This document shows positions 9,499 through 18,384 of a DNA stretch of 44,850 nucleotides, piece after piece (the stretch's first letter is position 1; every line of letters begins with the position of its first letter). Origin of the DNA: an uncultured Eubacteriales bacterium. GTDB lineage: Bacteria > Bacillota > Clostridia > Christensenellales > Aristaeellaceae. The notes under the pieces are model-generated. The model searched no databases, was not told where the DNA came from, and saw only the letters and a list, made by a program, of their open reading frames with translations. The position numbers were made by a program, and so were the translations under genes. The DNA is taken from contig UQEF01000012.1 of assembly GCA_900540045.1 (NCBI GenBank), positions 1 to 44,850 of the forward strand, in the 5' to 3' direction.

Positions 9499-10869
9499 TC
9501 AGCCCCGGTCGTCGATGCGCACGTACTCGCGCCGGTCCTGCACGCTCATGTAGGCGGGGCGGATGATCTTGTCCATGTTGATCAGCTCCTCCAGCCGGTG
9601 AGCGCTCCAGCCCACGATGCGAGCGATGGCGAAGATGGGGGTGAACAGCTCCTCCGGGATGCCCAGCATGCTGTAGGTCAGGCCGCTGTAGAAGTCCACG
9701 TTGGGGCTGACGCCCTTGTAGATCTTGCGCTCGCGGGAGATGATCTCCGGGGCCATGCGCTCGACCATGGCGTAGATGGCGAACTCCTCCTCCTTGTCCT
9801 TCTCCTTGGCCAGACGCTCCACAAAGCCGCGGAAGATGGTGGCGCGCGGGTCGCTGATGCTGTAGACGGCATGGCCCATGCCGTAGATCAGCCCCTTGCG
9901 GTCGAAGGCCTCGCGGTTGAGCAGCCTATGCAGGTAGTCGGCCACCTGGCCCTCGTCGTGCGGATTCTGGAGGCTCTGCTTGAGATCGGCCATCATTTCG
10001 ACCACCTTGATGTTCGCGCCGCCGTGCTTGGGCCCCTTGAGGCTGGCCAGCGCGGCCGCGACCACGCTGTAGGTGTCGCTGCCGGAGGAGGTGACGACGT
10101 GCGTGGTGAAGGTGGAGTTGTTGCCGCCGCCGTGCTCCATGTGCAGAATCAATGCCAGGTCCAGCACGCGGGCTTCCAAGTCGGTGTAGGACTTGTCGGG
10201 CCGCAGCATGCGTAAAAGGTTCTCCGCGGCGGAAAGGCTGTCATCCGGACGGTGGATATAGAGGCTTTCGTCACGCTCATAGTGGTTGTAGCTGTGGTAG
10301 CCATATACCGCCAGCAGCGGAAACACGGCGATCAGCATCAGACATTGCCGCAGCACATTGGCCAGCGACACGTCGCTCACGTTGTCGTCGTAGCTGGCCA
10401 GCGTGAGCACGCTGCGGCTCAGGGAGTTCATCATGTCGCGGCTGGGGGCCTTCATGATGACGTCGCGCACGAAGTTGGTGGGAAGCGTGCGGCTATCCGC
10501 CAGCGTGCGCTGGAAAAAGGCCAGTTCCTCACGGGTGGGCAGCTCGCCAAAGAGCAGCAGGTAAGCGATTTCCTCAAAGCCGAAGCGGTGCTCCCTGGCT
10601 TCTGCGCCCACCAGGTCCGTGATGTCGTACCCGCGGTAGAAAAGGCGGCCCTCGCAGGGAACGGTTTCGCCGTTTACCTGCTTGTTGCTGACAATCTCCG
10701 AGATATTGGTCAGGCCGGCCAGCACGCCCCGGCCCTTCTGATCGCGCAGGCCGCGCTTTACGCCATAGGTCTGATACAGCTCCGGATTGATCGAACAGTT
10801 GTCGGTCAGGAGCTGGGCGTGCGCGTCCGCATACGCTTTCAGCCGGTCTAAGTTGGTTTGCGTCATCAT
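9499..10869 (-). CDS. gltA: Citrate synthase
   Basis: This enzyme condenses acetyl-CoA and oxaloacetate to citrate, feeding 2-oxoglutarate and glutamate synthesis. The product is 456 aa, somewhat long because of an N-terminal extension typical of a clostridial subgroup. Catalytic elements are the two histidines in LILHMEHGGGNNSTF and KGLIYGMGHAVYSISDPR, and the aspartate in SPNVDFYSGLTYSMLGIP. LKGPKHGGAN is the classical CoA/citrate-binding loop. ATG 10869 has GGAGG 7 nt upstream; a second ATG follows immediately. It is not in an operon with aconitase or isocitrate dehydrogenase, but glutamate dehydrogenase lies close by. Confidence 0.95.
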   Translation of the reverse strand: MMTQTNLDRLKAYADAHAQLLTDNCSINPELYQTYGVKRGLRDQKGRGVLAGLTNISEIVSNKQVNGETVPCEGRLFYRGYDITDLVGAEAREHRFGFEEIAYLLLFGELPTREELAFFQRTLADSRTLPTNFVRDVIMKAPSRDMMNSLSRSVLTLASYDDNVSDVSLANVLRQCLMLIAVFPLLAVYGYHSYNHYERDESLYIHRPDDSLSAAENLLRMLRPDKSYTDLEARVLDLALILHMEHGGGNNSTFTTHVVTSSGSDTYSVVAAALASLKGPKHGGANIKVVEMMADLKQSLQNPHDEGQVADYLHRLLNREAFDRKGLIYGMGHAVYSISDPRATIFRGFVERLAKEKDKEEEFAIYAMVERMAPEIISRERKIYKGVSPNVDFYSGLTYSMLGIPEELFTPIFAIARIVGWSAHRLEELINMDKIIRPAYMSVQDRREYVRIDDRG

Positions 10870-10955
10870 CTATCAACCTCCTTCTTTATCTATCAACATT
10901 GCCGCGAAGCGCGGGAGAAACGGCTGCGTCCCAAAAAAGGCAGCCCGATAAATCC

Positions 10956-10984
10956 AGTATAATCCAAGCGGGCGGCCCGGTCAA
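10956..10984 (-). promoter_or_regulatory. Promoter of gltA
   Basis: Minus strand TTGACC (plus 10979-10984), 17-nt spacer, TATACT (plus 10956-10961). The -35 overlaps the stop codon of the upstream adaptor gene. The leader contains a GGCTGC/GCAGCC hairpin with a T-rich loop, possibly a remnant of that gene's terminator. Confidence 0.7.
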
Positions 10985-12057
10985 GCGGAGGGGCCGCCCT
11001 GCACGGTGGCGTGCATGCCGGGAAGCACGCCGTCAGGCGCTTCAAAATCCAGCCACACGGCAAAGCGGCTGGTTTCCTCGCTCCCGTCGCCCAGCGGGTC
11101 TACGGCGGTCACCGTGGCCGTGACAGGGGGAAGGTCCAGTTCATCGAAGGAGACGGTCATTTCATCACCTGCGGCGATACGGCCCACGTCGGCCTCCGTG
11201 GCCTGCGCCTTGAGGCGGTAGGTTCCGGCGGGAATGGCGCTAAGAAGCGCCTGATCCTTCTGCACGCTGGCGCCGGGCAGGACGCTGACCTCCGTAACGA
11301 TCAGGGCCTGCGGGGCGGTGACGGCGGTGGGATTCGCTTCGCCGCGCAGGGCGGGGCCAAGCACATCGGGCACGTAGCTGAAAAGATAATCGCCCGGATG
11401 CACCTCGTCGCCGGGGCGCACGGCCAGGTCGGTCAGCGTGCCCGAAGCGGATATGGCGTAGGGCTGCACGATGGACAGCTCGGCACGGGCCAGCAGGGTC
11501 TTGTTGTTGTAGTCCGGTTCGCGGTAGATTTTCACATCCTCGGTGTAGACCAGATCGCCGCCCAGCACCTGAACGGTGAACTGGGAGCCGTTGACGGAGG
11601 TGATTCGCCCGTCTGCAAAATGCTTTTCATTGGCCGAGCGCAGGTAGACCGGCGTGCCCACCCGCAGGTCGCGGTTTTCCGCGGTGTTATAGCCGGTGCG
11701 GGTGGAGGCTTCGATCTGATAGCGGTCGGCATATTCGATGCACATCACCGCTCCGTAGCGGGCTACGGCGGCGTCGGCCGACTCGCCGGCCTGTGCGTAC
11801 ACATCCGCCACCGTACCGTCGATTTCGGCATACACGCGCTGCGGCTCTACGGTAAAGACCGTTTCACCGGGGGAGAGAAGCTGTCCCGCCCGCACGCTGA
11901 AGGGGGCCAGCAGGCCGCTGGCGGGGGCGGACAGCACAATGGGGTCCAGCCCCTCCACCGTGGCGGTCAGGATCAGTGTTTCGGAGGACTCTGCCAGCGC
12001 GGGCACGCCGGCCAGCGTCAGCAGGGCCGCCAGCATCAAGGCAACCATCTTTTTCAT
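10981..12057 (-). CDS. Second efflux adaptor-like exported protein
   Basis: The 358-aa product starts MKKMVALMLAALLTLAGVPALAESS, a clear signal peptide with an Ala-X-Ala cleavage site. It then has repeated lipoyl/barrel-sandwich-like segments (APASGLLAPFSVRAGQLLSPG and ISASGTLTDLAVRPGDEVHPG) and a C-terminal barrel ending in a GVLPGMHATV-like strand, as in HlyD/MacA adaptors. ATG 12057 has AAAGGAGG 9 nt upstream. It is the last gene of the export operon, which already encodes a membrane-anchored adaptor, so the system has two adaptor-like proteins. Whether they assemble together is unknown. Confidence 0.75.
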   Translation of the reverse strand: MKKMVALMLAALLTLAGVPALAESSETLILTATVEGLDPIVLSAPASGLLAPFSVRAGQLLSPGETVFTVEPQRVYAEIDGTVADVYAQAGESADAAVARYGAVMCIEYADRYQIEASTRTGYNTAENRDLRVGTPVYLRSANEKHFADGRITSVNGSQFTVQVLGGDLVYTEDVKIYREPDYNNKTLLARAELSIVQPYAISASGTLTDLAVRPGDEVHPGDYLFSYVPDVLGPALRGEANPTAVTAPQALIVTEVSVLPGASVQKDQALLSAIPAGTYRLKAQATEADVGRIAAGDEMTVSFDELDLPPVTATVTAVDPLGDGSEETSRFAVWLDFEAPDGVLPGMHATVQGGPSA

Positions 12058-12078
12058 ATTCAATACCCTCCTTTTTGC

Positions 12079-13269
12079 TTACAGGCTGCGCAGGGCGTCG
12101 ATGGGGTTGAGATTGCTGGCCTTGCGCGCGGGGGCCCAGCCAAAGACGACCCCTACCGCCAGCGAAAAGCCCACGCCCAGGGCGATGGCGCCCGGCGACA
12201 GCACGAAAGCGATGTCCATCAGGCTGGCCAGCAGCATGCTTACCATAAGGCCCAGCACCACCCCGATCAATCCGCCCAGCAGCGAGAGGATGATGCTCTC
12301 CATGAGAAACTGTACCTGGATGCTGCGGGGACGCGCACCCAGAGCCTTGCGCAGGCCGATTTCGCTGGTGCGCTCGGTGACGGAGACGAGCATCATGTTC
12401 ATGATGCCGATGCCGCCCACCAGCAGCGCGATGCTGGCGATGCCCACCAGCAGGTTGGTCATCAGGCCCATCATCGTGTCCATCACATCCAGCAGGCTTT
12501 CCATGTTGATGACGGTATAGCTGTCATCGCGATAGTTGAAGGCGGCCTCCAGAGCGGCCTCCAGGCTGTCGGTCACCTCGTCGGTGCGGTCCGTGTCGTC
12601 CACGTACACCTCCAGGGAGGAAACGCCCTTGATGCCGAATAGACGCATATACGCCGTGTAGGGCATGATGAGCGCGCCGCTTTCATCGCCGGCCTGCATC
12701 TGGCTCATCACGTCGCTCACATCAGGGTCCTTGAGCACGCCTACGATGCGAAAGCGCGTGCCCTTGACCAGCACCGTCTGGCCGATGGGATCGGTGCCGC
12801 TGAAGAGCGCGGCCGCCAGATCGCTGTCGATCAGGCATACGCGGCTGCGCTGCTCCTGATCGGCGGGCAGCAGGGGCCGCCCGCGGGAGACGGCGTCGGT
12901 TTCCCGGCGGAACCACGCGTAGCCGTAGCCCTCCACCAGCACATCCTCCAGCACCTCGCCGCCGGCTGCCACGCTCAATTCCTGCGACAGCGTGGGGGAA
13001 ATGCCCGACACGCCGTCGATGGAGAGGATGCTGTCCAGGTCGCTTTCGGTCAGGCCGCTCTTGAGCGGCGTGCCCATGGCCTGCACGGTCAGCTTGCCGG
13101 TGCCCAGGCTCTCAAACTGGGCGGTGACCTCTCCCGTGGCGCTCTGCATCACGGTGATCAGGGCGATGATGGCCATTACGCCGATGATGATGCCCAGCAC
13201 CGTCAGGAAGGAGCGCATCTTGTTGCCGCGGATGTTGGCCAGCGACATGCGCAGGCTTTCCCTAAGCAT
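12079..13269 (-). CDS. MacB-type ABC transporter permease
   Basis: The 396-aa protein starts [20 protein letters not shown], then a first helix FLTVLGIIIGVMAIIALI. A large extracytoplasmic MacB-PCD-like domain follows (residues about 45-270) and then a three-helix FtsX domain with GGIGIMNMMLVSVTERTSEIG and LRKALGARPRSI, the signatures of MacB/FtsX mechanotransmission permeases. These transporters move peptides or macrolides from the outer face of the membrane rather than through it. The ATG lies inside the end of the ATPase gene (8-nt overlap), indicating coupled translation. Confidence 0.9.
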   Translation of the reverse strand: MLRESLRMSLANIRGNKMRSFLTVLGIIIGVMAIIALITVMQSATGEVTAQFESLGTGKLTVQAMGTPLKSGLTESDLDSILSIDGVSGISPTLSQELSVAAGGEVLEDVLVEGYGYAWFRRETDAVSRGRPLLPADQEQRSRVCLIDSDLAAALFSGTDPIGQTVLVKGTRFRIVGVLKDPDVSDVMSQMQAGDESGALIMPYTAYMRLFGIKGVSSLEVYVDDTDRTDEVTDSLEAALEAAFNYRDDSYTVINMESLLDVMDTMMGLMTNLLVGIASIALLVGGIGIMNMMLVSVTERTSEIGLRKALGARPRSIQVQFLMESIILSLLGGLIGVVLGLMVSMLLASLMDIAFVLSPGAIALGVGFSLAVGVVFGWAPARKASNLNPIDALRSL

Positions 13270-13960
13270 CGTCCTCCGCCCCCTCGGAAAGCACGCCGTC
13301 CAGAATGCGCACCAGCCGGGAGGCGTTTTGCGCAATATGGCGGTCGTGCGTAATCATGATGATGGTGCGCCCTTCGTCGTGCAGCTCGTGGAACAGATCC
13401 ATCACCTGATGGCCGGTTTTCTGGTCCAGCGCGCCGGTGGGCTCGTCGGCCAGAAGAATGGTGGGATTGGTGGCCAGCGCGCGGGCGATGGCCACGCGCT
13501 GCTGCTGCCCGCCGGAGAGCTGGTTGGGCAGGTGGTCCATCTTGTTTTCCAGCCCCACGCGCCGCAGCATCTCCGCCGCGCGCTCGCGCCGCTGCTGGCG
13601 GGGCATGCCTGCGTAGACGAGCGGCAGCTCGACATTGCTCAGGGCGTCCTGCCGGGGCAGCAGCTGAAACGACTGAAAGATGAAGCCGATTTCCCGGTTG
13701 CGGATGCGGGCCAGCTCATCGGGCTCCAGATCGTCCACGCGGCGGCCGTGCAGGATGTATTCGCCGCTGGTGGGCGTGTCCAGGCAGCCGATGATGTTCA
13801 TCAGCGTGCTTTTCCCCGAGCCGCTGGGGCCCAGCACGCTTAAAAACTCGCCCTCCTGAATGGTCAGGTCGATCCCCCGCAGCACCGGCGACCACTCATC
13901 CCCCATCCAGTAGGACTTGGTGATGCCGGTCATTTGAAAAAACGTCGCTTCGCTGTCCAT
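13262..13960 (-). CDS. MacB/LolD-type ABC transporter ATP-binding protein
   Basis: The 232-aa ATPase has Walker [16 protein letters not shown], the Q-loop [10 protein letters not shown], the signature [16 protein letters not shown], Walker [13 protein letters not shown] and the switch histidine in [20 protein letters not shown] and the extended [16 protein letters not shown] are characteristic of the MacB/LolD subfamily. It overlaps the permease by 8 nt and begins 2 nt after the membrane-anchored adaptor gene. It supplies energy for the export complex. Confidence 0.93.
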   Translation of the reverse strand: MDSEATFFQMTGITKSYWMGDEWSPVLRGIDLTIQEGEFLSVLGPSGSGKSTLMNIIGCLDTPTSGEYILHGRRVDDLEPDELARIRNREIGFIFQSFQLLPRQDALSNVELPLVYAGMPRQQRRERAAEMLRRVGLENKMDHLPNQLSGGQQQRVAIARALATNPTILLADEPTGALDQKTGHQVMDLFHELHDEGRTIIMITHDRHIAQNASRLVRILDGVLSEGAEDDA

Positions 13961-13962
13961 GG

Positions 13963-14850
13963 CTACCTGCTTTCCACGCCCATCATGCGCTGCTGCATGG
14001 CAAAGAAGCGCGCCAGGTCGTTGGACTGGTAATAGACCGCTTCGCCCTCGCTGACGCCGGAGACGATTTCGATGTACTGGCCGTCGCTCACGCCGGTTTC
14101 GACGTATTCGGCGACGAGCTTGCCTTCGGCATCCTTCAGGTAGACGAAGGGACGGTTGTACTCGTCGTAGCTCAGCGCGTCCAGGCTCAGGCTGACCGCA
14201 CCCAGCGCCTGCTGGTTGAGGATGCCCACCTCAACGCTCATGCCGCTGCGCACGTTCTGCGCGGCTTCCACCTCCAGCTTGACGGGATAGTAGCTCACGC
14301 CGGCTTCGGTGGTTGCGTTGCGGGCGATCTCGGTTACGGTGCCGGGCACGGTCGTGTCCAGCGCGTTGAGATACACCTCGCCTTCCTTGCCCTCCTCGAT
14401 GGCGTCGATGTCGTATTCATCCACGTCCACACTCACTTCCAGCGCGTCGTAGTCCACGATGCGGGCAATCTGGCTGCCGGGCTGGAGAGAGTCGTCCGTC
14501 TCCACATAGAGTTCCTCAATGGTGCCGCTGTAGGCGGCATATACGCGGGTGCCGTCGCTTGAGCGCAAAAGCGCGTCGCCCTCCTCAACACGGCCGCCTT
14601 CCTGAACGTAGAGCTCCTTGACCTTCAGGGAGTCCTTGGCGGTCTGCACCTCGTCGGTCACGGGGATCAGGCTGCCTGAAAAGCTGTAATAGGTGACGAT
14701 GTCGCGCCGCTGGGCGATTTCCTCGGTAAGGGATTGTGCCGCCGTTTGACGCAGCGATAATACGAAGGCCGCGATCAGCAGCAATGCCAGCACAAGCACA
14801 ATCCACGGCCATTTCCGCCTTTTTTTCCTTCTGGGAGGCAGAGTTTGCAT
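13963..14850 (-). CDS. MacA/HlyD-type membrane-anchored adaptor
   Basis: The 295-aa protein begins with a basic stretch (PPRRKKRRKWPW) and one transmembrane helix (about residues 14-33). Two half-lipoyl motifs (VKELYVQEGGRVEEGDALL and AAYSGTIEELYVETDDSLQ) flank a very short or absent coiled coil, followed by a beta-barrel and membrane-proximal domain. This is the adaptor of a MacAB-like system and opens the operon adaptor, ATPase, permease, second adaptor. GGAGG is 12 nt before ATG 14850, a slightly long spacing, with no alternative in-frame start. Confidence 0.88.
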   Translation of the reverse strand: MQTLPPRRKKRRKWPWIVLVLALLLIAAFVLSLRQTAAQSLTEEIAQRRDIVTYYSFSGSLIPVTDEVQTAKDSLKVKELYVQEGGRVEEGDALLRSSDGTRVYAAYSGTIEELYVETDDSLQPGSQIARIVDYDALEVSVDVDEYDIDAIEEGKEGEVYLNALDTTVPGTVTEIARNATTEAGVSYYPVKLEVEAAQNVRSGMSVEVGILNQQALGAVSLSLDALSYDEYNRPFVYLKDAEGKLVAEYVETGVSDGQYIEIVSGVSEGEAVYYQSNDLARFFAMQQRMMGVESR

Positions 14851-14885
14851 AGTTTCAGGGTTCCTCCTTCAAGTGGAATGGTGCG

Positions 14886-14915
14886 ATTATAAGCCGGCTA
14901 ATAAATGCTTGTCAA
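14886..14915 (-). promoter_or_regulatory. Promoter of the export operon
   Basis: Minus strand consensus TTGACA (plus 14910-14915), 18-nt spacer, perfect TATAAT (plus 14886-14891). Confidence 0.88.
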
Positions 14916-15001
14916 GCGTTCCCGCCTGAAATGACAAAAAACCGCGTCGATTTTACAGTTTCGCCACAAGTGGCAACGCGCTGCGCGGTATCGCGGACAA
15001 T

Positions 15002-15035
15002 AAAAAAAGCGCCGGCAGGCATTTGCTTGCCGGCG
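15002..15035 (-). terminator. Terminator of the HD hydrolase gene
   Basis: Minus strand CGCCGGCA and TGCCGGCG form an 8-bp stem followed by CTTTTTTT. It lies a few bases past the stop at 15043. Confidence 0.9.
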
Positions 15036-15042
15036 GAGGCGG

Positions 15043-15624
15043 TCAGCCCTCCATCTCCTTGCGGATGCTCTCCTCGCAGCTCTGCATGGCGCGAAGGGTG
15101 CGGTCCATCAGGTCCGTCAGCTCCCAGCCCAGGCGCTGCGCGCCCTCGGCAATCACGTCGCGCGAGCAGCCGGCGGCGAACTTCTTGTCCTTGAATTTCT
15201 TCCTGACGCTGCTGACCTCCATGTCCATCACGCTCTTGCTGGGGCGCATCAGCGCCGCCGCGCCGATGAGGCCGGTCAGCTCGTCGGAGGCAAAGAGCAC
15301 CTTTTCCATCTCATGCACGGGCTCCACGTCGGAGCACAGGCCATAGCCATGCGAACAGATGGAGTGAATCATGTCCTCGCCCACGCCGGCGGCGCGCAGC
15401 AGCTCCGGGGCTTTCCTGCAGTGCTCCTCGGGCCAGTTTTCAAAGTCGATATCGTGCAGAAGACCCACGGTGGCCCAGTAATCGGCGTCGGCGCCGTAGC
15501 CCAGCTCGTTGGCATACCAGCGCATCACGCCCTCCACGGTCAGCGCGTGCTGGATGTGAAAGGGCTCCTTATTATAGGTTTTGAGCAGCGCGAGGGCCTG
15601 CTCGCGGGTCAGGTTGCTTTGCAT
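15043..15624 (-). CDS. HD-domain phosphohydrolase-like protein
   Basis: The 193-aa protein carries FHIQHALTVEGVM (first metal histidine), VGLLHDIDFENWPEEH (the HD doublet), SICSHGYG and FASDELTGLI, matching the HD superfamily of metal-dependent phosphohydrolases acting on nucleotides or other phosphoesters. It resembles short stand-alone HD proteins annotated only as HDIG-domain or hydrolase. ATG 15624 has AAGGAGGA 7 nt upstream, and the gene has its own promoter and terminator. Its substrate is unknown. Confidence 0.85.
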   Translation of the reverse strand: MQSNLTREQALALLKTYNKEPFHIQHALTVEGVMRWYANELGYGADADYWATVGLLHDIDFENWPEEHCRKAPELLRAAGVGEDMIHSICSHGYGLCSDVEPVHEMEKVLFASDELTGLIGAAALMRPSKSVMDMEVSSVRKKFKDKKFAAGCSRDVIAEGAQRLGWELTDLMDRTLRAMQSCEESIRKEMEG

Positions 15625-15668
15625 GGGACATTCCTCCTTGGCAGTTGCGCGTTAAGCGTTCTCTGGCT

Positions 15669-15697
15669 ATCATACCACCCGCGGCCGGGGCGTTCAA
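15669..15697 (-). promoter_or_regulatory. Promoter of the HD hydrolase gene
   Basis: Minus strand TTGAAC (plus 15692-15697), 17-nt spacer, TATGAT (plus 15669-15674). It is divergent from the cysK promoter about 30 bp away. Confidence 0.75.
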
Positions 15698-15725
15698 GCC
15701 CGCATGGCTTTTTTGCCGGAATGGC

Positions 15726-15754
15726 TTGACAAGCGGCTGCCGTGCGCCTATCAT
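15726..15754 (+). promoter_or_regulatory. Promoter of cysK
   Basis: TTGACA (15726-15731), 17-nt spacer, TATCAT (15749-15754). No T-box or S-box-like leader is seen in the 45 nt before the start. Confidence 0.8.
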
Positions 15755-15801
15755 CCTAATCAATCCCATGGCTTTGCAGATGAAGGAGGCGTCGCCTGCT
15801 A

Positions 15802-16722
15802 ATGAAGATGTATCGCAGCCTGACCGAGCTTATCGGCCATACCCCGCTTCTGGCGCTGACCGGCTACTGCCGCGAAAACGGCCTGAACGCCACGATCGCC
15901 GCCAAGCTGGAGGCCTTCAATCCCGCCGGGAGCGTCAAGGACCGCACCGCCTGCGCCATGCTGGACGCGGCGGAGGAAAGCGGCGCGCTCAGGCCGGGCG
16001 GCACCATCATCGAGCCCACCAGCGGCAACACGGGTATCGGCCTGGCGTGGATCGCTGCCGCGCGCGGGTACCGCACGCTGATTGTGATGCCCGACAGCAT
16101 GAGCCCCGAGCGGCGGGCGCTGATTCAAGCCTATGGCGCGGAGCTGGTGCTGACCGACGGGGCGCTGGGCATGAAGGGCGCCATCGCCAGGGCGCAGGAG
16201 CTGCATGAGCAGATCGCGGGCAGTCTGATTCCCGATCAGTTTTCCAACCCGGCCAACCCCGCCGTGCACCGCCGGACCACCGGCCCCGAAATCTGGGAAG
16301 ATACCGACGGCAAGGTGGACATTTTCGTGGCGGGCGTGGGCACCGGCGGCACGCTGACCGGCGTGGCCGAGTATCTGAAGGCACAGAATCCCGCCGTGCG
16401 CGTGGTGGCGGTGGAGCCGGCAGCCAGCGCGGTGCTGGAGGGCGGCGCGCCGGGTCCGCACGGTTTGCAGGGCATCGGCGCGGGCTTTGTGCCGGCTACG
16501 CTCAACACCTCCGCCTACGACGAGGTAATCCCCGTGACGGATGAGGAAGCCTTCGCGGCCCGGCGGGCGCTGGTGCGTCTGGACGGGGTGCTCGCGGGCA
16601 TCTCCTCCGGCGCGGCGCTGCACGCGGCGACGGTGCTGGCGCGTCGGGAGGAAAACGCGGGCAAGCTGATCGTCGCACTGCTGCCAGACACGGGCGAGCG
16701 GTACTTGCAGGGCGCGCAGTAA
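15802..16722 (+). CDS. cysK: Cysteine synthase (O-acetylserine sulfhydrylase)
   Basis: This PLP enzyme makes cysteine from O-acetylserine and sulfide. The 306 aa match the family. Diagnostic parts are [11 protein letters not shown], the PLP lysine in [18 protein letters not shown], the substrate loop [18 protein letters not shown], the phosphate-binding [18 protein letters not shown], and [15 protein letters not shown] near the C-terminus. The start at ATG 15802 has GAAGGAGG at a rather long 12-nt spacing; ATG 15808 is in frame and also possible. It has its own promoter. The hairpin after it serves the opposite strand. Confidence 0.94.
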   Translation: MKMYRSLTELIGHTPLLALTGYCRENGLNATIAAKLEAFNPAGSVKDRTACAMLDAAEESGALRPGGTIIEPTSGNTGIGLAWIAAARGYRTLIVMPDSMSPERRALIQAYGAELVLTDGALGMKGAIARAQELHEQIAGSLIPDQFSNPANPAVHRRTTGPEIWEDTDGKVDIFVAGVGTGGTLTGVAEYLKAQNPAVRVVAVEPAASAVLEGGAPGPHGLQGIGAGFVPATLNTSAYDEVIPVTDEEAFAARRALVRLDGVLAGISSGAALHAATVLARREENAGKLIVALLPDTGERYLQGAQ

Positions 16723-16730
16723 GCAAAACG

Positions 16731-16757
16731 AAAAAACCGCCGGATAACATCCGGCGG
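16731..16757 (-). terminator. Terminator of the frameshifted small gene
   Basis: A 9-bp stem CCGCCGGAT / ATCCGGCGG with a 3-nt loop is followed on the minus strand by TTTTTT. It lacks a T tract on the plus side, so it mainly serves the leftward gene. Confidence 0.85.
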
Positions 16758-16772
16758 CGAAGGAGAAAGAGG

Positions 16773-16918
16773 TTATTCCTCCGGGGCTTCCACGGGGGTT
16801 ACGATAGGCTTGCCATCCCGGTCCACCAGAACGGTCAGGCCGCAGCCCTCCGTCAAATGGGGAATAACCACCAGGTAATTCACACCCGTTTCCGTATCCA
16901 CGAGGATCTTTTGCCCAT
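16773..16918 (-). pseudogene. DUF6440-like small protein, apparent frameshift near its start
   Basis: The C-terminal frame reads ILVDTETGVNYLVVIP, then GCGLTVLVDRDGKPIV, resembling the small DUF6440 family of unknown function. The only start with a good ribosome-binding site (AAGGAG, 8 nt) is ATG 16918, which reads MGKRSSW and stops after 12 codons. Adding one A to the AAAA run (plus TTTT 16909-16912) would give MGKKILVDTETG and restore a 48-aa protein. The in-frame ATG at 16988 lies upstream of the promoter and has no ribosome-binding site. So there is a one-base deletion, real or sequencing, at a homopolymer. Confidence 0.6.
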
Positions 16919-16949
16919 GCTCGCCGCTCCTTTTCCATTTATTGGCCGT

Positions 16950-16979
16950 ATCATAGCATATCCGGCCTGGAAAAAGCAA
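16950..16979 (-). promoter_or_regulatory. Promoter of the DUF6440-like gene
   Basis: Minus strand TTGCTT (plus 16974-16979), 18-nt spacer, extended -10 TGCTATGAT with the hexamer at plus 16950-16955. Confidence 0.65.
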
Positions 16980-17029
16980 ACGCCCCATGCAGGGGCCCGG
17001 CAGATACCTGCTGAAGGAGGAGTTTACAA

Positions 17030-17842
17030 ATGGACCGCCTGACCGTTCTGGGCACGGGCAACGCCGCCGTGACCCGCTGCTACAACACCTGTTTTCTGCT
17101 GGAATTGCCCCAGGGCTACCTGCTGTGTGACGCGGGCGGCGGCAACGGCATCCTAAGCCAGCTGGAAAAGGCGGGCGTGGACCTTGCGCAGATCCACCAC
17201 CTGATTCTCACCCACGCGCACAGCGATCATCTGCTGGGTGCGGTATGGGTGGTGCGCATGGTGGCGGCGGCCATGAACGCGGGCCGCTACGAGGGCGAGC
17301 TGACCATCTGGTGCGATCCCGCCGTGCGTGAGGGCCTGTGCCAGATGGCGCACATCACATTGCAAAAAAAGATGACGGACCGCCTCGGCGACCGCATCCT
17401 TTTCCATGATATTTCCGATGGCCAGACGGATACCATCCTGGGCCGGAAGGTTACGTTTTTCGATATTCACTCCACCAAGATGAAGCAGATGGGATTTACC
17501 ATGGAGCTTGCAGGGGGCGGCAAGCTGTGCTGCCTGGGCGACGAGCCCTACAACCCCGCCTGCGCCGCCTATGTCAGGGGCGCGGACTGGCTGCTGTGCG
17601 AGGCGTTTTGCCTCTATGAGGACCGCGAGCGCTTCAAACCCTACGAAAAGCACCACTCCACCGTCAAGGACGCCTGCGAGCTGGCGCAGGGGCTGGGAAT
17701 TCCTCATCTGGTGCTGTGGCATACGGAGGACCGCCGCCTTGCGCAGCGGCAGACCCTCTATACGCAGGAGGGGCGCGCCTACTACGACGGCGACCTGCAT
17801 GTGCCCAATGACCTGGACACGCTGACGCTGGCGGGGGAATAG
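17030..17842 (+). CDS. MBL-fold metal-dependent hydrolase, RNase Z-like
   Basis: The 270-aa protein has the metallo-beta-lactamase zinc motif LILTHAHSDHLLGAVW (HxHxDH), a downstream GDEPYNP aspartate/glutamate region, a KHHSTVKDACELAQ helix with the family histidine, and the late histidine in LVLWHTED. This arrangement matches RNase Z/ElaC-like MBL proteins, but the exosite characteristic of true tRNase Z was not recognised, so it is called only RNase Z-like. ATG 17030 has GGAGG 9 nt upstream. It converges on nrdR with only 5 nt between the stop codons. Confidence 0.85.
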   Translation: MDRLTVLGTGNAAVTRCYNTCFLLELPQGYLLCDAGGGNGILSQLEKAGVDLAQIHHLILTHAHSDHLLGAVWVVRMVAAAMNAGRYEGELTIWCDPAVREGLCQMAHITLQKKMTDRLGDRILFHDISDGQTDTILGRKVTFFDIHSTKMKQMGFTMELAGGGKLCCLGDEPYNPACAAYVRGADWLLCEAFCLYEDRERFKPYEKHHSTVKDACELAQGLGIPHLVLWHTEDRRLAQRQTLYTQEGRAYYDGDLHVPNDLDTLTLAGE

Positions 17843-17847
17843 GCGCG

Positions 17848-18339
17848 TTATTCCCCGGACGGCTTGTCTTCCTTGGCGCGGGCCTTGCCTTCCAGCACCA
17901 GCTTGTTGAGCTCATCCATAAAGCTGCTCACGTCGGTAAACTGGCGGTAGACCGAGGCGAAGCGCACATAGGCCACCTCGTCCAGGCGCTTGAGCTCCTC
18001 CATCACGGCTTCGCCGATGCGGCGGGAGGAAAGCTCGTCCTCGCCGGAGGAATAGACCTGCTTTTCTACCTTTTCCACGATGGCGTCGATATCCTTCATG
18101 CTCACCGGGCGCTTCTGACATGCGTGCAGAAGCCCCTTTTTGATTTTGTCGGCATTGAAGGGCTCGCGCCGCATGTCCTTTTTTACCACCATCAGAGGCG
18201 AGGTTTCGATCTTCTCATAGGTGGTGAAGCGCCTGCCGCAGCGCAGGCATTCGCGGCGTCGGCGGATGGAGCTGCCCTCCTCCGTGGGCCTGGAATCAAT
18301 CACGCGGCTGTCCAGATAACCGCAGTACTGGCATCTCAT
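17848..18339 (-). CDS. nrdR: Transcriptional repressor NrdR
   Basis: NrdR represses ribonucleotide reductase genes in response to bound dATP/ATP. The 163 aa match the family. The N-terminal zinc ribbon is [17 protein letters not shown] with [14 protein letters not shown] (two CxxC pairs). The ATP-cone follows ([20 protein letters not shown] to about residue 140). ATG 18339 has AAAAGGAGG upstream. Its promoter at 18561-18589 gives a leader of about 215 nt that contains a dispersed repeat. No ribonucleotide reductase gene or clear NrdR box is in the window. Confidence 0.96.
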   Translation of the reverse strand: MRCQYCGYLDSRVIDSRPTEEGSSIRRRRECLRCGRRFTTYEKIETSPLMVVKKDMRREPFNADKIKKGLLHACQKRPVSMKDIDAIVEKVEKQVYSSGEDELSSRRIGEAVMEELKRLDEVAYVRFASVYRQFTDVSSFMDELNKLVLEGKARAKEDKPSGE

Positions 18340-18384
18340 GGAGCGTCCTCCTTTTTATCCGCCATGGGCCACAACACCTTCTCA

